From positions 992,001 to 1,056,000 of the forward strand of contig NZ_CP102602.1 in the NCBI RefSeq assembly GCF_024707485.1: 64,000 nt of DNA. Reading direction: 5' to 3'. Source of the stretch: Thermococcus thermotolerans. GTDB lineage: Archaea > Methanobacteriota_B > Thermococci > Thermococcales > Thermococcaceae. Position numbers and translations under genes: made by a program. Under the pieces are notes generated by a model. The model ran no database searches, had not been told where the DNA came from, and worked only from the letters and a program-made list of their open reading frames with translations. Of this stretch, positions 6,615 to 15,365 are shown piece after piece. Position 1 is the stretch's first letter; each line of letters starts with the position of its first letter.

Positions 6615-7415
6615 ATGAAGGAGTCAGTTATCCATGTCTATGAGAGGCCCGAACTCAGGGACCCGGTCTTCATAGAGGGCCTCCCCGGGATAGGCCTGGT
6701 CGGAAAGCTAGCCGCGGAGCACCTCATCCAGGAACTCAACGCGGTCAAGTTCGCAGACCTTTACTCACCGCACTTCATGCACCAGGTTCTCATCAAGAAG
6801 AACTCCGTCGTCGAGCTCATGAAGAACGAATTCTACTACTGGAAGAACCCTGACGAGAATGGCAGGGACATCATAATCATCACCGGCGACCAGCAGGTTC
6901 CGCCCACCGACAGCCCCGGCCACTTCGAGGTCGTTGGAAAGATGCTGGACTTTGTCAACGAGTTCGGCGTCCGCGAGATAATCACAATGGGTGGCTACCA
7001 GGTGCCCGAGCTCCAGAGGGAGCCGAGGGTTCTCGCTGCCGTGACCCACGAGGAGCTGGTTGAGCACTATCAGAGAAGGCTTGAGGGATGCAGCGTTGAC
7101 GTCATCTGGCGCGAGGACGAGGGGGGAGCCATAGTCGGTGCCGCCGGTTTGCTCCTTGGCATGGGCAAGCTCCGTTCGATGTACGGTATAAGTCTTCTCG
7201 GAGAGAGCCTTGGCTACATTGTGGATGCCAAAGCCGCAAAGTCCGTCCTCTTAGCTGTGACCAAAATCCTTGGTCTTGAGCTCGACATGACCGCCCTGGA
7301 AGAGCGCGCCAAGGAGACGGAGGAGATACTCAGGAAGGTCCAGGAGATGCAGAGGGCCATGCTGGAGCAGCAGATGCCCCCCACCCCGGAGGAAGAGGAT
7401 AGGGGCTACCTCTGA
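6615..7415 (+). CDS. Proteasome assembly chaperone family protein (PbaB-like, PAC2 domain)
   Basis: A 266-residue PAC2-fold protein; the N-terminal segment PVFIEGLPGIGLVGKLAAEHLI and a central VREIITMGGYQVP are typical. The C-terminal 50 residues form a helical, coiled-coil-like tail ending RGYL, whose penultimate Tyr resembles the HbYX motif by which PbaB/Rpt-type tails dock on the proteasome alpha ring, although the residue before Tyr is Gly rather than a large hydrophobic one. Archaeal PbaB acts as an ATP-independent proteasome activator. It closes the translation operon, starting one base after the Nop10 stop. Confidence 0.85.
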   Translation: MKESVIHVYERPELRDPVFIEGLPGIGLVGKLAAEHLIQELNAVKFADLYSPHFMHQVLIKKNSVVELMKNEFYYWKNPDENGRDIIIITGDQQVPPTDSPGHFEVVGKMLDFVNEFGVREIITMGGYQVPELQREPRVLAAVTHEELVEHYQRRLEGCSVDVIWREDEGGAIVGAAGLLLGMGKLRSMYGISLLGESLGYIVDAKAAKSVLLAVTKILGLELDMTALEERAKETEEILRKVQEMQRAMLEQQMPPTPEEEDRGYL

Positions 7416-7498
7416 GCCTATACTCTCCAATTTTTATGCCACCGCGGCGTATTTTCGGAGCCGAGATTAAAGCGGATAGTGGGGACATTAAACGGACA

Positions 7499-7565
7499 CT
7501 ACAATTTAAAACCTAAGGTTAGTAATACTGAGTTGGGGAAATGCTTTTATTTGATGCTACAATTT
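7499..7565 (+). promoter_or_regulatory. Promoter region of the cbiM operon with repeats
   Basis: GGGGAAA followed by GCTTTTATT (about 7534-7551) forms a reasonable BRE/TATA pair. Around it lie a 5-1-5 inverted repeat AACCTAAGGTT (7510-7520) and a 9-bp direct repeat CTACAATTT (7499-7507 and 7557-7565). Such repeats may bind a metal-responsive regulator, but no regulator is identified. Confidence 0.4.
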
Positions 7566-7605
7566 TCGATATTGATAACACCAACCAGAGACGGAGGTGT
7601 CCAAT

Positions 7606-8220
7606 TTGCATATCCCCGACGGACTGCTGAGCACGCCGGTAATAGTGATTACCTACGCAATAACGATAGCCGGGATAGCCTATGCAGCTAAAAAGCTCAG
7701 GAACTTCCCGGAGGAGAAGATACCCCTCCTGGGCCTCTTCGCGGCCGGGATCTTCGCGGCGCAGATGGTCAACTTCCCGATAATAGGAGGGGTAAGCGGC
7801 CACCTGCTCGGGGCTACGCTGGTTGCCATAGTGCTCGGGCCATACGCGGCGGTAATAGTCATGACCGCGGTTCTGCTCATACAGACGCTACTCTTCGGCG
7901 ACGGCGGAATAACCGCGATAGGGGCCAACATCCTCAACATGGGGCTTATTGGAGCCTTCATAGGCTACACAGTTTACACGAAGCTCAAGAGCATCAGCGA
8001 GACCTTTGCTATAGCCCTCGCCTCATGGCTCTCCGTTGTCTTAGGGGCAACCCTAGCGGCGGTTGAAATAGGTCTCAGCCACAGTCTCCCCTTCCTCAAG
8101 GTCCTCACCCTGATGGCAGGCTACCACTCGATAATCGGAATCGGCGAGGCGATACTCACCGTCCTGATAGTCTACGCCGTAAGGGCAAAGCTTCCATCAA
8201 TTGAGGGGGTGCCCGCATGA
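7606..8220 (+). CDS. cbiM: Nickel/cobalt ECF transporter substrate-specific subunit CbiM/NikM
   Basis: A 204-residue membrane protein with about six to seven hydrophobic helices. The start is fixed by biology: CbiM/NikM begins Met-His-Ile-Pro-Asp-Gly, and the second-position His plus the free N-terminus bind the metal. That sequence is found only if translation begins at the TTG at 7606, which has GGAGGTG 6 nt upstream; the upstream GTG at 7597 overlaps this site and would bury the ligand. HLLGATLVAI and GDGGITAIGANILNMG are further family segments. It works with the PDGLE protein, CbiQ and CbiO encoded next. Nickel is plausible because the window encodes [NiFe] hydrogenase and its maturation set; cobalt cannot be excluded. 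Confidence 0.92.
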   Translation: MHIPDGLLSTPVIVITYAITIAGIAYAAKKLRNFPEEKIPLLGLFAAGIFAAQMVNFPIIGGVSGHLLGATLVAIVLGPYAAVIVMTAVLLIQTLLFGDGGITAIGANILNMGLIGAFIGYTVYTKLKSISETFAIALASWLSVVLGATLAAVEIGLSHSLPFLKVLTLMAGYHSIIGIGEAILTVLIVYAVRAKLPSIEGVPA

Positions 8221-8465
8221 GGACGATTTTTAAAGGTCTGATAATCATAGCCGTCGTGCTGGCCATAGTGCTGCCCCTCGCATCGAGCAACCCCGATGGA
8301 CTGGAAGCAACGATGGAAAAGGTCGGCCTTGAGGAGAACCCGGTCTATCAAGCGCCCCTCGATTACGGTGAAACCTGGGGCCAGAGCGTGGTCATGGGCC
8401 TGCTTGGCATTGGACTGACCTTTGTGGTTGGCTACGGACTGGCAAAGCTCGCCAAGGGTGCCTGA
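8217..8465 (+). CDS. PDGLE-domain small subunit of the Ni/Co transporter
   Basis: An 82-residue protein with an N-terminal transmembrane helix (about residues 6-24), the signature NPDGLEATMEKVG at about 25-37, and a second helix near residues 57-77. PDGLE proteins replace CbiN/NikN or accompany CbiM in many transporters and support metal loading. It overlaps the cbiM stop by 4 nt (ATGA). Confidence 0.85.
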   Translation: MRTIFKGLIIIAVVLAIVLPLASSNPDGLEATMEKVGLEENPVYQAPLDYGETWGQSVVMGLLGIGLTFVVGYGLAKLAKGA

Positions 8466-8466
8466 G

Positions 8467-9126
8467 GTGTATCTGCCCTTCATTTTCCTTTATGCAATTG
8501 GGGTTGTGACGAGAAAGAGCCCAACGGAGCTGGCCTATTTTGGACTCCTTTTCCTGGCGGTTATCCTCATCATGAGACCAAAGAGGAGCCTTTTCAAAAA
8601 GCTCGGCTTCCTCCTCGGCTTTGAGGGGCTTCTGTTCCTCATGGCGCTATTCAACCCCGGAGAGCCACTCCTGGAAACACCAATCGGCCCGATAACCCAC
8701 GAAGGGATATACTCATTCTTCATGCTCCTCGGAAAAGCCTTTCTCTCCGCGGGAACGGCCCTCGTCGTGACTAACTCCGTTGGTTTTTCGAGGATTCTTG
8801 CCGAGATGGAAGCGCTGAGGTTCCCGCGGATACTCACGCTAACCCTGGCGTTCACCTACCGCTACCTTGACCTCTTCACGGACGAGGCAACGAGAATGAA
8901 GCGCGCCCTGGACTCAAGGGCGTTTGGTGTGGGAAAGGGGGAGTACTACAGGAAACTCGGCTCCCTCATCGGTGAAGTGTTCGTCCGGGCGTACCTCAGA
9001 AACGGAAGGATATACAGAGCCATGCTCGCCAGGGGCTTCGGGGAGTTTCCCAGCCTGGAAGAGCCGAGACCCAATGCAAAGACCGCAACCCTGGCCCTGC
9101 TCGCGTTAGGAGGTCTGCTGATATGA
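8467..9126 (+). CDS. cbiQ: ECF transporter transmembrane subunit CbiQ
   Basis: About 219 residues with five hydrophobic segments and the EcfT coupling motifs AxxxRxxD-like: ATRMKRALDSRAFG near residue 142 and YRAMLARGFG near residue 193, which couple to the ATPase. GTG at 8467, directly after the PDGLE stop and preceded by GGGTG, is taken as start; a second GTG 9 nt upstream is possible. Its stop overlaps the cbiO ATG (ATGA). Confidence 0.88.
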   Translation: MYLPFIFLYAIGVVTRKSPTELAYFGLLFLAVILIMRPKRSLFKKLGFLLGFEGLLFLMALFNPGEPLLETPIGPITHEGIYSFFMLLGKAFLSAGTALVVTNSVGFSRILAEMEALRFPRILTLTLAFTYRYLDLFTDEATRMKRALDSRAFGVGKGEYYRKLGSLIGEVFVRAYLRNGRIYRAMLARGFGEFPSLEEPRPNAKTATLALLALGGLLI

Positions 9127-9917
9127 TAGAACTGAAGGATATCCACTTCTCCTACTCAGGCCGAGAAGTGCTTAGGGGGATAACCCTCACGATTGAGAGG
9201 GGAGAACTGTTCGGCTTCCTCGGGCCGAACGGAGCGGGAAAGAGCACCCTCATGCTGCACCTCAACGGCATACTCAGGCCGAAGAAGGGCAGAGTCATTG
9301 TGGACGGCCTTGACCCTTCAAAAAAGCCGAAGGAAGTACGGAGAAAGGTCGGGATAGTCTTTCAGGATCCCAACGACCAGCTTTTCTCACCGACCGTGTT
9401 CGAGGACGTGGCCTTCGGCCCATACAACCTGGGTCTAAGGGGAGAGGAGCTGAGGGAGCGCGTCATGTGGGCGCTTGAAAAGGTGGGGATGCTCGAATAC
9501 GCTGAGAGGGAAACCAAGGAGCTGAGCTTCGGCGAGAAGAAGAGAATAGCGATAGCCACGGTTCTGGCTATGGAGCCAGAGGTGATAGCCTTCGATGAGC
9601 CATTCGCCAACCTCGACTTTAAAGGCAAGAAGATCATGAGGAAACTGATAACGGAGCTTAGGGCTGAGGGGAAGACGGTAATACTGGCCTCCCACGAGGC
9701 GGACTACTTAGCCCTGTGCGACAGGATAGCACTGATGGATGGGGGGAGAATAGTCACCGTCGGAACGCCCGAGGAGATACTCGGGAATCCGGAGCTTCTG
9801 AGGGAACACAACCTTGACGTGCCCCCGTTGGCAGAGCTCTTCCTTAGCCTTGGCCTGCCGGTTCCGAGGAGTGTTGAGGAAGGAAGAAAACTGCTGGAAG
9901 AGTGGAAAGGCCGATAG
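9123..9917 (+). CDS. cbiO: ECF transporter ATP-binding subunit CbiO
   Basis: A 264-residue ABC ATPase with Walker A GPNGAGKST (about 37-45), Q-loop VFQDPNDQLF, signature LSFGEKKR (in place of LSGGQ), Walker B VIAFDEPFA and switch His in LASHEA. It energises metal uptake by the CbiM/PDGLE/CbiQ complex. It is the last gene of the operon; a T-rich stretch follows at 9925-9940. Confidence 0.95.
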   Translation: MIELKDIHFSYSGREVLRGITLTIERGELFGFLGPNGAGKSTLMLHLNGILRPKKGRVIVDGLDPSKKPKEVRRKVGIVFQDPNDQLFSPTVFEDVAFGPYNLGLRGEELRERVMWALEKVGMLEYAERETKELSFGEKKRIAIATVLAMEPEVIAFDEPFANLDFKGKKIMRKLITELRAEGKTVILASHEADYLALCDRIALMDGGRIVTVGTPEEILGNPELLREHNLDVPPLAELFLSLGLPVPRSVEEGRKLLEEWKGR

Positions 9918-10024
9918 TCCACCAAGTTTTTTGACGTTTCTATGTTAAAAATTGGGTCTCCGACCGATTAATTTGCCGCAAACTTTAAAAATACTATTAG
10001 TATAAGTCATTATGATGATGCCCA

Positions 10025-11374
10025 ATGATAAAACAAATAAGAACCTTCATGGTGTTGATAATAATAACACTTCTAATGGCAACGTCGGTATCGGCAGAAT
10101 GGGTACCGCCGAAGGACGGAATGGCCATAGTTCTGACAGATGAGAAGGGCAGAGTTCTCAGGGGCTTTTCGGGGAACTACGAGATTCAGGTCCAGGTTGA
10201 CGTGGCCACGCCCTCGGGTATTAAAACCCTCGGCCACTACAGAATCAAGCGCACCGGGATATGGAAGCTCGACACAACGAGAAGCATCGTGAAGGTAGCG
10301 AACCTGCGGAAACTCCTTCCCCGAATAAGCCAAGAAAAACGTTATGGGGTTAGGGTTTCCGTGTGGATCATAGACAGGGAAAAGGGAATCCTCCACAGGG
10401 GCATTGGTTCAACCCTTCTCTCGGCGGAAGATTTGAAGGGAACCACTAAGAGGGTTCCAGTCACAATTCTTGAGAAAGACCCCCTCCCAAAGCCCCTCCG
10501 CGAAGGGGGATATTATTATGAATGGAGACCCACAAAGGACTCCTGGGAAGCAAAGAACTACATTAAGGTTCCTCTGCTGATTATTGATAACAGGAACGGA
10601 AAAGGGAAGCTTCAGGGTTCAATCTCACTGGAGGCCACTTACAAAACAGAGTTCTCGGCGACCTTGGCGTATGGAACAGATCTGGGGGCAAAGTTCAGGA
10701 GTGGCGACCCCGTCAAGGTACTCTCCTCATCCGTGACGATATACGGAAAGAAATGGGTCCCGGTTGAGGGCCACTATTACTTTGGAGATATCGTGGACGT
10801 TCCAACGGGCAAAATGGGATACATATACATCCTGGCCAAACCATACTACCGGCATGAAAAGGAATACATCTGTGCCGGGGGAATAGGGGCGTACGGCTGC
10901 AGTGAGACTGGCAGGGAGAGGATAGACATCGGGATATATGACGTAAAGGCAAGTAAAGGCGTCAACGGATACATAATGGATGGTGGAACCTCTCTTGGGA
11001 GTCCGGATTTTGACTGGACGTTCTTTAGATTTACTAAAGAGGGCTTACAGTATCCACTTGCAGCGAACAAAGGCATAACTCTGAAGTATCTGCTAAGGAG
11101 TACCGGTGGAAACTGCGGTGTCAAGTTTGGAATAGGAATACCAGTAGGTGCAATTGCCGTTGCTTTTGGTGCACCCACACCCGTTGCGGGGTTAGCGGCA
11201 TCGATCCAGTATGAGAAGGCTGGAAGCGTGTCAATAGACGGAACCATAAAAGAGAGTGGCCCGTCGGTGATGATTCACGCCTTCAAGAGTTCCCAGAAGT
11301 ACAAGTTCAAGACGGGCTGGTTCAGCTCATGTTCCACGGAGATTCCAATGGGGTTCTACGTAAAGAGCGGCTGA
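10025..11374 (+). CDS. Secreted protein of unknown function
   Basis: A 449-residue protein with a clear signal peptide: Lys/Arg at residues 3-6, a hydrophobic core (FMVLIIITLLMA) and a likely cleavage after SVSA at residue 24. The mature part is rich in beta-type sequence with many Tyr and Gly residues. Late in the protein a Gly/Ala-rich hydrophobic stretch (about residues 372-396) could insert into a membrane. Five to six cysteines in the exported part (ICAGG, YGCSE, NCGVK, SSCST) could form disulfides. I do not recognise a family. The gene stands alone, with TATA-like ACTTTAAAAATAC 40 bp upstream and no evident ribosome-binding site before the ATG. Confidence 0.6.
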   Translation: MIKQIRTFMVLIIITLLMATSVSAEWVPPKDGMAIVLTDEKGRVLRGFSGNYEIQVQVDVATPSGIKTLGHYRIKRTGIWKLDTTRSIVKVANLRKLLPRISQEKRYGVRVSVWIIDREKGILHRGIGSTLLSAEDLKGTTKRVPVTILEKDPLPKPLREGGYYYEWRPTKDSWEAKNYIKVPLLIIDNRNGKGKLQGSISLEATYKTEFSATLAYGTDLGAKFRSGDPVKVLSSSVTIYGKKWVPVEGHYYFGDIVDVPTGKMGYIYILAKPYYRHEKEYICAGGIGAYGCSETGRERIDIGIYDVKASKGVNGYIMDGGTSLGSPDFDWTFFRFTKEGLQYPLAANKGITLKYLLRSTGGNCGVKFGIGIPVGAIAVAFGAPTPVAGLAASIQYEKAGSVSIDGTIKESGPSVMIHAFKSSQKYKFKTGWFSSCSTEIPMGFYVKSG

Positions 11375-11378
11375 GTTG

Positions 11379-11410
11379 GTTTCTTCTTTACTTTTCATCT
11401 TTTCATTTGG
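11379..11410 (+). terminator. Pyrimidine-rich 3' end after the secreted-protein gene
   Basis: Just after the stop codon come repeated T-rich runs (GGTTTCTTCTTTAC, TTTTCATCTTTTCATT), the form of archaeal intrinsic termination signals. Termination is inferred, not shown. Confidence 0.35.
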
Positions 11411-11446
11411 CTTCTATCGGGTTTTAAGAGAAAATTAAGAAGGAAA

Positions 11447-12817
11447 TCAACCCTCAATTACCTTCTCTAGGAGCTCAAGTCCCAGGTTGAGGTACTCCTC
11501 GGCCTTCTCCTCGCTCTTCGCCTCACTGAAGACTCTGATTATCGGCTCCGTTCCGCTTGCCCTTACAAGAACCCAGCCGTCGGGGAATAGCACCTTGGTT
11601 CCGTCCGTGGTGTCCACGGTGTGGCCCCTCGCTTTGGCAAGCTCGGCGACCTTGGCAACTATAGCCTTCCTGTCTCCATCCACCTTTCTCTTCGTCTTGA
11701 ACTGGTAGTACTTCGGCAGCTCATCTATCAGCTCGCTGAACTTCTTGCCTGATTTTGCGAAGATCTCGACTATCTTTGCCGTCGTCATCGCCCCGTCCCT
11801 GCCGAGGACGAAGTCCGGGAAGATAACGCCGCCGTTCTCCTCGCCACCGATAGTCCCGTCCTGCTCAAGGAGAGCCCTCGCCACGATGAGGTCTCCAACT
11901 TTGGTTCTCATGACTTCCGCGTTGTTTCTCTTGGCTATATCGTCGAGGAGGTTCGAGGTCGCGATGGTGGTAACTAGAAGGCCTCCCCCGTTTTCCTTCA
12001 GAACCGCGTCTGCAACAAGCGCAAAGGTCTTGTCGCCCTGTATGAGCCTGCCGTTCTCGTCTATGAACACAGCCCTGTCGGCGTCGCCGTCCTGGGCAAC
12101 CCCAAAGTCGGCACCGAGGGCCTTTACAATTTCCATGAAACCCTTCAGGTTCTCCTCGTTCGGCTCCGGGTTTCTGGCCGGGAAGTGGCCGTCCGGATGG
12201 GCGTTGACGCTGACGACCCTGCATCCAAGCTCGCGCAGAAGGTACGGGAGGGTAAGGCTTCCGGCACCGTTGGAGGTGTCAACGACGACGAACGGGCGGC
12301 GCTTCTTTATTGCCTCGACGTCCACGCGAGCCTTTATCGCCTCGATGTAGGGCCTGATGATGTCTTCCTCCCTGACTTTACCTATCCCGTCCCATCTTGC
12401 CCTCTCAAAATCCTCATTGAAGAAAACTTCCTCAACTACCGCTTCCCTCTCCTTTTTCAGCCCCATACCGTTGGGTTCAAGCAGCTTTATGCCGTTGTAC
12501 TCCGGCGGATTGTGACTGGCAGTTATAACTGCCCCGCCGTCGGCGTTGAAGTGGTTGGTGGCCCACTGGATTGCGGGTGTGGGGGCGAAGCCGACATCTA
12601 TAACGTCGCAACCGACGCTGAGAAGGCCGCTTATAAGCGCGCCCTTGAGCATCTCCCCGCTGACGCGGGTGTCCATGCCAACCACTACCAGGGGTCTTTC
12701 CCTCCCCTCCCGTTTGAGCATCGTCCCGAAGGCCATGCCCATCTTTAGGGCAAACTCCGGGGTTATATCCTCGTTGGCAATTCCGCGGACACCGAAGGTA
12801 CCGAACAGCCTCCCCAT
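11447..12817 (-). CDS. Phosphomannomutase/phosphoglucosamine mutase
   Basis: A 456-residue alpha-D-phosphohexomutase: catalytic serine loop TASHNPPEYNG, metal-binding DGDADR, sugar-binding GEENGG and phosphate-binding RASGTEP. It interconverts mannose-6-phosphate and mannose-1-phosphate; related archaeal enzymes also act on glucosamine or glucose phosphates. It is the last gene of the mannosylglycerate operon, where it supplies mannose-1-phosphate for GDP-mannose. ATG at 12817, with GAGGTGA 5 nt before it, is preferred to the GTG 9 nt upstream. Confidence 0.9.
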   Translation of the reverse strand: MGRLFGTFGVRGIANEDITPEFALKMGMAFGTMLKREGRERPLVVVGMDTRVSGEMLKGALISGLLSVGCDVIDVGFAPTPAIQWATNHFNADGGAVITASHNPPEYNGIKLLEPNGMGLKKEREAVVEEVFFNEDFERARWDGIGKVREEDIIRPYIEAIKARVDVEAIKKRRPFVVVDTSNGAGSLTLPYLLRELGCRVVSVNAHPDGHFPARNPEPNEENLKGFMEIVKALGADFGVAQDGDADRAVFIDENGRLIQGDKTFALVADAVLKENGGGLLVTTIATSNLLDDIAKRNNAEVMRTKVGDLIVARALLEQDGTIGGEENGGVIFPDFVLGRDGAMTTAKIVEIFAKSGKKFSELIDELPKYYQFKTKRKVDGDRKAIVAKVAELAKARGHTVDTTDGTKVLFPDGWVLVRASGTEPIIRVFSEAKSEEKAEEYLNLGLELLEKVIEG

Positions 12818-12827
12818 TGCAATCACC

Positions 12828-13253
12828 TCACATTAGAGCACTGGCGAAGTTGATTACCATCATCACGAAGATGTAGAGTCCGTAGACGAACGCCCCGGCC
12901 TGAATCAGAGAGACGAGTATCTTCAGAGGCTTCCACCTGCCTGAGAGCAGGGGCACGGGCATGCCTATCAGTATCGCGGCGAACAGGTAAACCACAGCGT
13001 TCTTTATAGCTGAATAGTCCACCGGTATGTTTATCTGCGGGTAGGTTATGGTGACCTCCTGTCCCTGGACTGTGAAGGTTATATCCGCGTTCTGTAGGCC
13101 AACGACGATTATGTAGGACATTATGAGCACAAATAGCAGAGTTGGCAGAAGGCTGAGCGAAAGGGAAGATATAGAGCTACTGAACCGCTCCCACTCATCC
13201 CCACAGTTCTTGACCCTCTCCTTCTTCTGCTCCTTCTCATCCTCAGCCATCAT
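12828..13253 (-). CDS. Small membrane protein in the mannosylglycerate operon
   Basis: A protein of 141 residues with a charged Lys/Glu-rich N-terminus (first 22 residues) and three hydrophobic helices (about 32-53, 86-106 and 114-136). No domain is recognised. It begins at an ATG overlapping the manC stop (TGATG), with GGGAGG upstream, and ends 11 bp before pmm, so it is co-transcribed with the pathway. A role in solute handling or membrane anchoring would be a guess. Confidence 0.6.
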   Translation of the reverse strand: MMAEDEKEQKKERVKNCGDEWERFSSSISSLSLSLLPTLLFVLIMSYIIVVGLQNADITFTVQGQEVTITYPQINIPVDYSAIKNAVVYLFAAILIGMPVPLLSGRWKPLKILVSLIQAGAFVYGLYIFVMMVINFASALM

Positions 13254-14635
13254 CACTCCCTCCCGAAATCGTCTTCAAAACGAACTATATCATCCTCATC
13301 CAGATACTCCCCGATCTGGGTCTCGATGACCTCAAGAACGACCTTGCCCGGGTTCTCAAGCCTGTGAACGACACCCGCGGGTATGAAGGTGCTCTCTCCT
13401 GGCCGGAGGAGAATTTCCTTCTCCCCGACGCGAACCTTTGCGGTGCCCCTGACGACGACCCAGTGCTCCGAGCGGTGGTAGTGCATCTGAAGGGAGAGCT
13501 TCTTGCCCGGCAGAACCGTCAGGCGCTTTATCTTGTATCTGTCTCCCTCCTCCAGAACGGTGTAGCTTCCCCAGGGCCTGTAGGCCGTCCTGTGGACCAT
13601 TACGCGCTCATCGTTCATCTCCTTAAGGCGTTTGTAGACCTCCTTCACCCTCTGCCCTTCGCCGCGATGGGCAACGAGTAGGGCATCGTCGGTGTCTATG
13701 ATAATGAGGTCTTCCACCCCTACCGTCGCCGTTAGACGGCTCGTCATCACAAGGTTGTTGCGGGAGTTAACGCCAACGTGGTAGCCCTTTCTGCCACCGA
13801 CCTTGACGGCGTTCCCGCTCTCGTCCTTCTCCATTACCTCGTAGATGGCGTCGAAGCTACCCAGATCGTTCCAGTAGACGTTGAGGGGAACCACTGCTGC
13901 TCTGTCCGTCTTCTCCATGACGCCGTAGTCCACCGAGACCTCGGGAACCAGCTCGTAGGCCTTCTCAACGCTCTCGGCCTTTTCAAAGGCCTCGTAGACA
14001 TCTGGGGCATGCTTCTTAACCTCTTCAATGAAAATCCGTGTGTCGAACATGAACATGCCGCTGTTCCAGTAGTAGCCGTTCTCAACGTAGCGCTTCGCCG
14101 TCTCAAGATCCGGCTTTTCCTTGAACTCCGCCACAAGGTAGCCACCCTCAAGCTTCTCCCCCGGTTTTATGTACCCGTAGCCGGTGTGCGGCTTGGTCGG
14201 CTTTACCCCAAAGGTCACGAGGTAGTCCCTGGCGAGCTTCTCCGCGTTTCTGAAGGCTTTTACATAGTTCTCGTTGGCGTCTATCAGGTGGTCCGATGGA
14301 AGCACGGCCACTACTGAGTCACCAAAGGCCTCCTCGATTCTTCGTATTCCCCAGAATATGGCCGGCAGGGTGTTCTTTCCTTTTGGCTCAAGGAGAATGT
14401 TGTCCTCTGGCAATTCAAGTCCCAGCTCCCTCAGGTCATCGAGAACGCGGAACCGGTACATATCGTTGGTGACCACAAAAATCTCGTCCGATTTGGAAAA
14501 CGCAAGAGCCCTCTGGACGGTCTTCTGAAAGAGAGAGTACTCATCGAACATCCTTATGAACTGTTTGGGCATCAGCTCCCTGCTGAGGGGCCACAGCCTC
14601 GTTCCCTTCCCTCCAGCCAGAATCAGAGTCTTCAT
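13253..14635 (-). CDS. manC: Mannose-1-phosphate guanylyltransferase / mannose-6-phosphate isomerase
   Basis: A 460-residue two-domain enzyme. The N-terminal nucleotidyltransferase starts LAGGKGTRLWPLSRELMPKQF, the guanylyltransferase signature, and runs to about residue 345. The C-terminal cupin (RPWGSYTVLEEGD..MHYHRSEHWVVVRGTA..FIPAGVVHRLENPG) is a type II phosphomannose isomerase. The pair makes mannose-6-phosphate from fructose-6-phosphate and GDP-mannose from mannose-1-phosphate, bracketing the mutase step. It overlaps the mpgP stop by 4 nt. Confidence 0.93.
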   Translation of the reverse strand: MKTLILAGGKGTRLWPLSRELMPKQFIRMFDEYSLFQKTVQRALAFSKSDEIFVVTNDMYRFRVLDDLRELGLELPEDNILLEPKGKNTLPAIFWGIRRIEEAFGDSVVAVLPSDHLIDANENYVKAFRNAEKLARDYLVTFGVKPTKPHTGYGYIKPGEKLEGGYLVAEFKEKPDLETAKRYVENGYYWNSGMFMFDTRIFIEEVKKHAPDVYEAFEKAESVEKAYELVPEVSVDYGVMEKTDRAAVVPLNVYWNDLGSFDAIYEVMEKDESGNAVKVGGRKGYHVGVNSRNNLVMTSRLTATVGVEDLIIIDTDDALLVAHRGEGQRVKEVYKRLKEMNDERVMVHRTAYRPWGSYTVLEEGDRYKIKRLTVLPGKKLSLQMHYHRSEHWVVVRGTAKVRVGEKEILLRPGESTFIPAGVVHRLENPGKVVLEVIETQIGEYLDEDDIVRFEDDFGRE

Positions 14636-15363
14636 AACACCACCTCCAGTAGTTCGTCGATCGAGCTTATATTTTTAGCCCCTCCATGCCTGCGGGTTCC
14701 AATGAGAAAGGCATGGTCGACAACGTCGAGGAGAGGGAAATCGTTCTCCCCATCGCCCACGGCGTAGCTTTCGACCCTGTCAAGGCGGGAGTACAGCTTC
14801 AGCAGTTCCACGGCGGCGCGCCCCTTATCGGTGCTCCCTGTTACACCTGTGAACCTGCTGCCCTGCGATACCCTGAGACCCCTCCCGGAAAGCAACTCCT
14901 CGAAACCCGGTCTTTCCCATGCAAATATCGTCTCGCTGTAGTCCCGCCTCATTGCAAGCCTCGCCAGATTCTCTGGCAACCCTGTAAATGCCATGACTTC
15001 TTCAAGCGTGCAGTTTCCGTAATACCTGAGGCCGTATTCGGGCGCTAGGGAGTCAAGGATGCGTTTTATACGGCCGTACTTCTCTCCCAGTTCAATGAGG
15101 ATGTACTTGCCCCGCCTCCTTCCGGAAACGTCAAATGGGAAGTAGCCCTTCGGAATCACGATGGCACTTCCGTTCTCGACTATGAACGGACCCTCCAGCC
15201 CCCAGGCTTCCCTGTAGTACTCCTGCTCCGCGAGCGTCTTCGATGAGTTGAGCACAACCTCAAAGCCCGCGTTGATGAGGGATTGGAGAACTGACTCAGC
15301 CGGCTCAGGCGAGTAGTCGTCACCGAGCAGGGTTCTGTCGAGGTCTAGGAAGATCACCCTCAT
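14632..15363 (-). CDS. mpgP: Mannosyl-3-phosphoglycerate phosphatase
   Basis: A 243-residue HAD-superfamily phosphatase: motif I FLDLDRTLL at the N-terminus, motif II LNSSKT, Lys in TDKGRAA, and motif IV GDGENDFPLL. It removes phosphate from mannosyl-3-phosphoglycerate to give mannosylglycerate, the main salt and heat compatible solute of Thermococcales. ATG at 15363 directly follows the mpgS stop and begins the beta-strand of motif I; upstream in-frame codons lie inside mpgS and are rejected. Confidence 0.93.
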   Translation of the reverse strand: MRVIFLDLDRTLLGDDYSPEPAESVLQSLINAGFEVVLNSSKTLAEQEYYREAWGLEGPFIVENGSAIVIPKGYFPFDVSGRRRGKYILIELGEKYGRIKRILDSLAPEYGLRYYGNCTLEEVMAFTGLPENLARLAMRRDYSETIFAWERPGFEELLSGRGLRVSQGSRFTGVTGSTDKGRAAVELLKLYSRLDRVESYAVGDGENDFPLLDVVDHAFLIGTRRHGGAKNISSIDELLEVVL

Positions 15364-15365
15364 CC

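Noticed and set aside
10012-10022. ATGATGA before the secreted-protein ATG, like a C box
   Set aside because: No D, D' or terminal stem at the right distances on either side.
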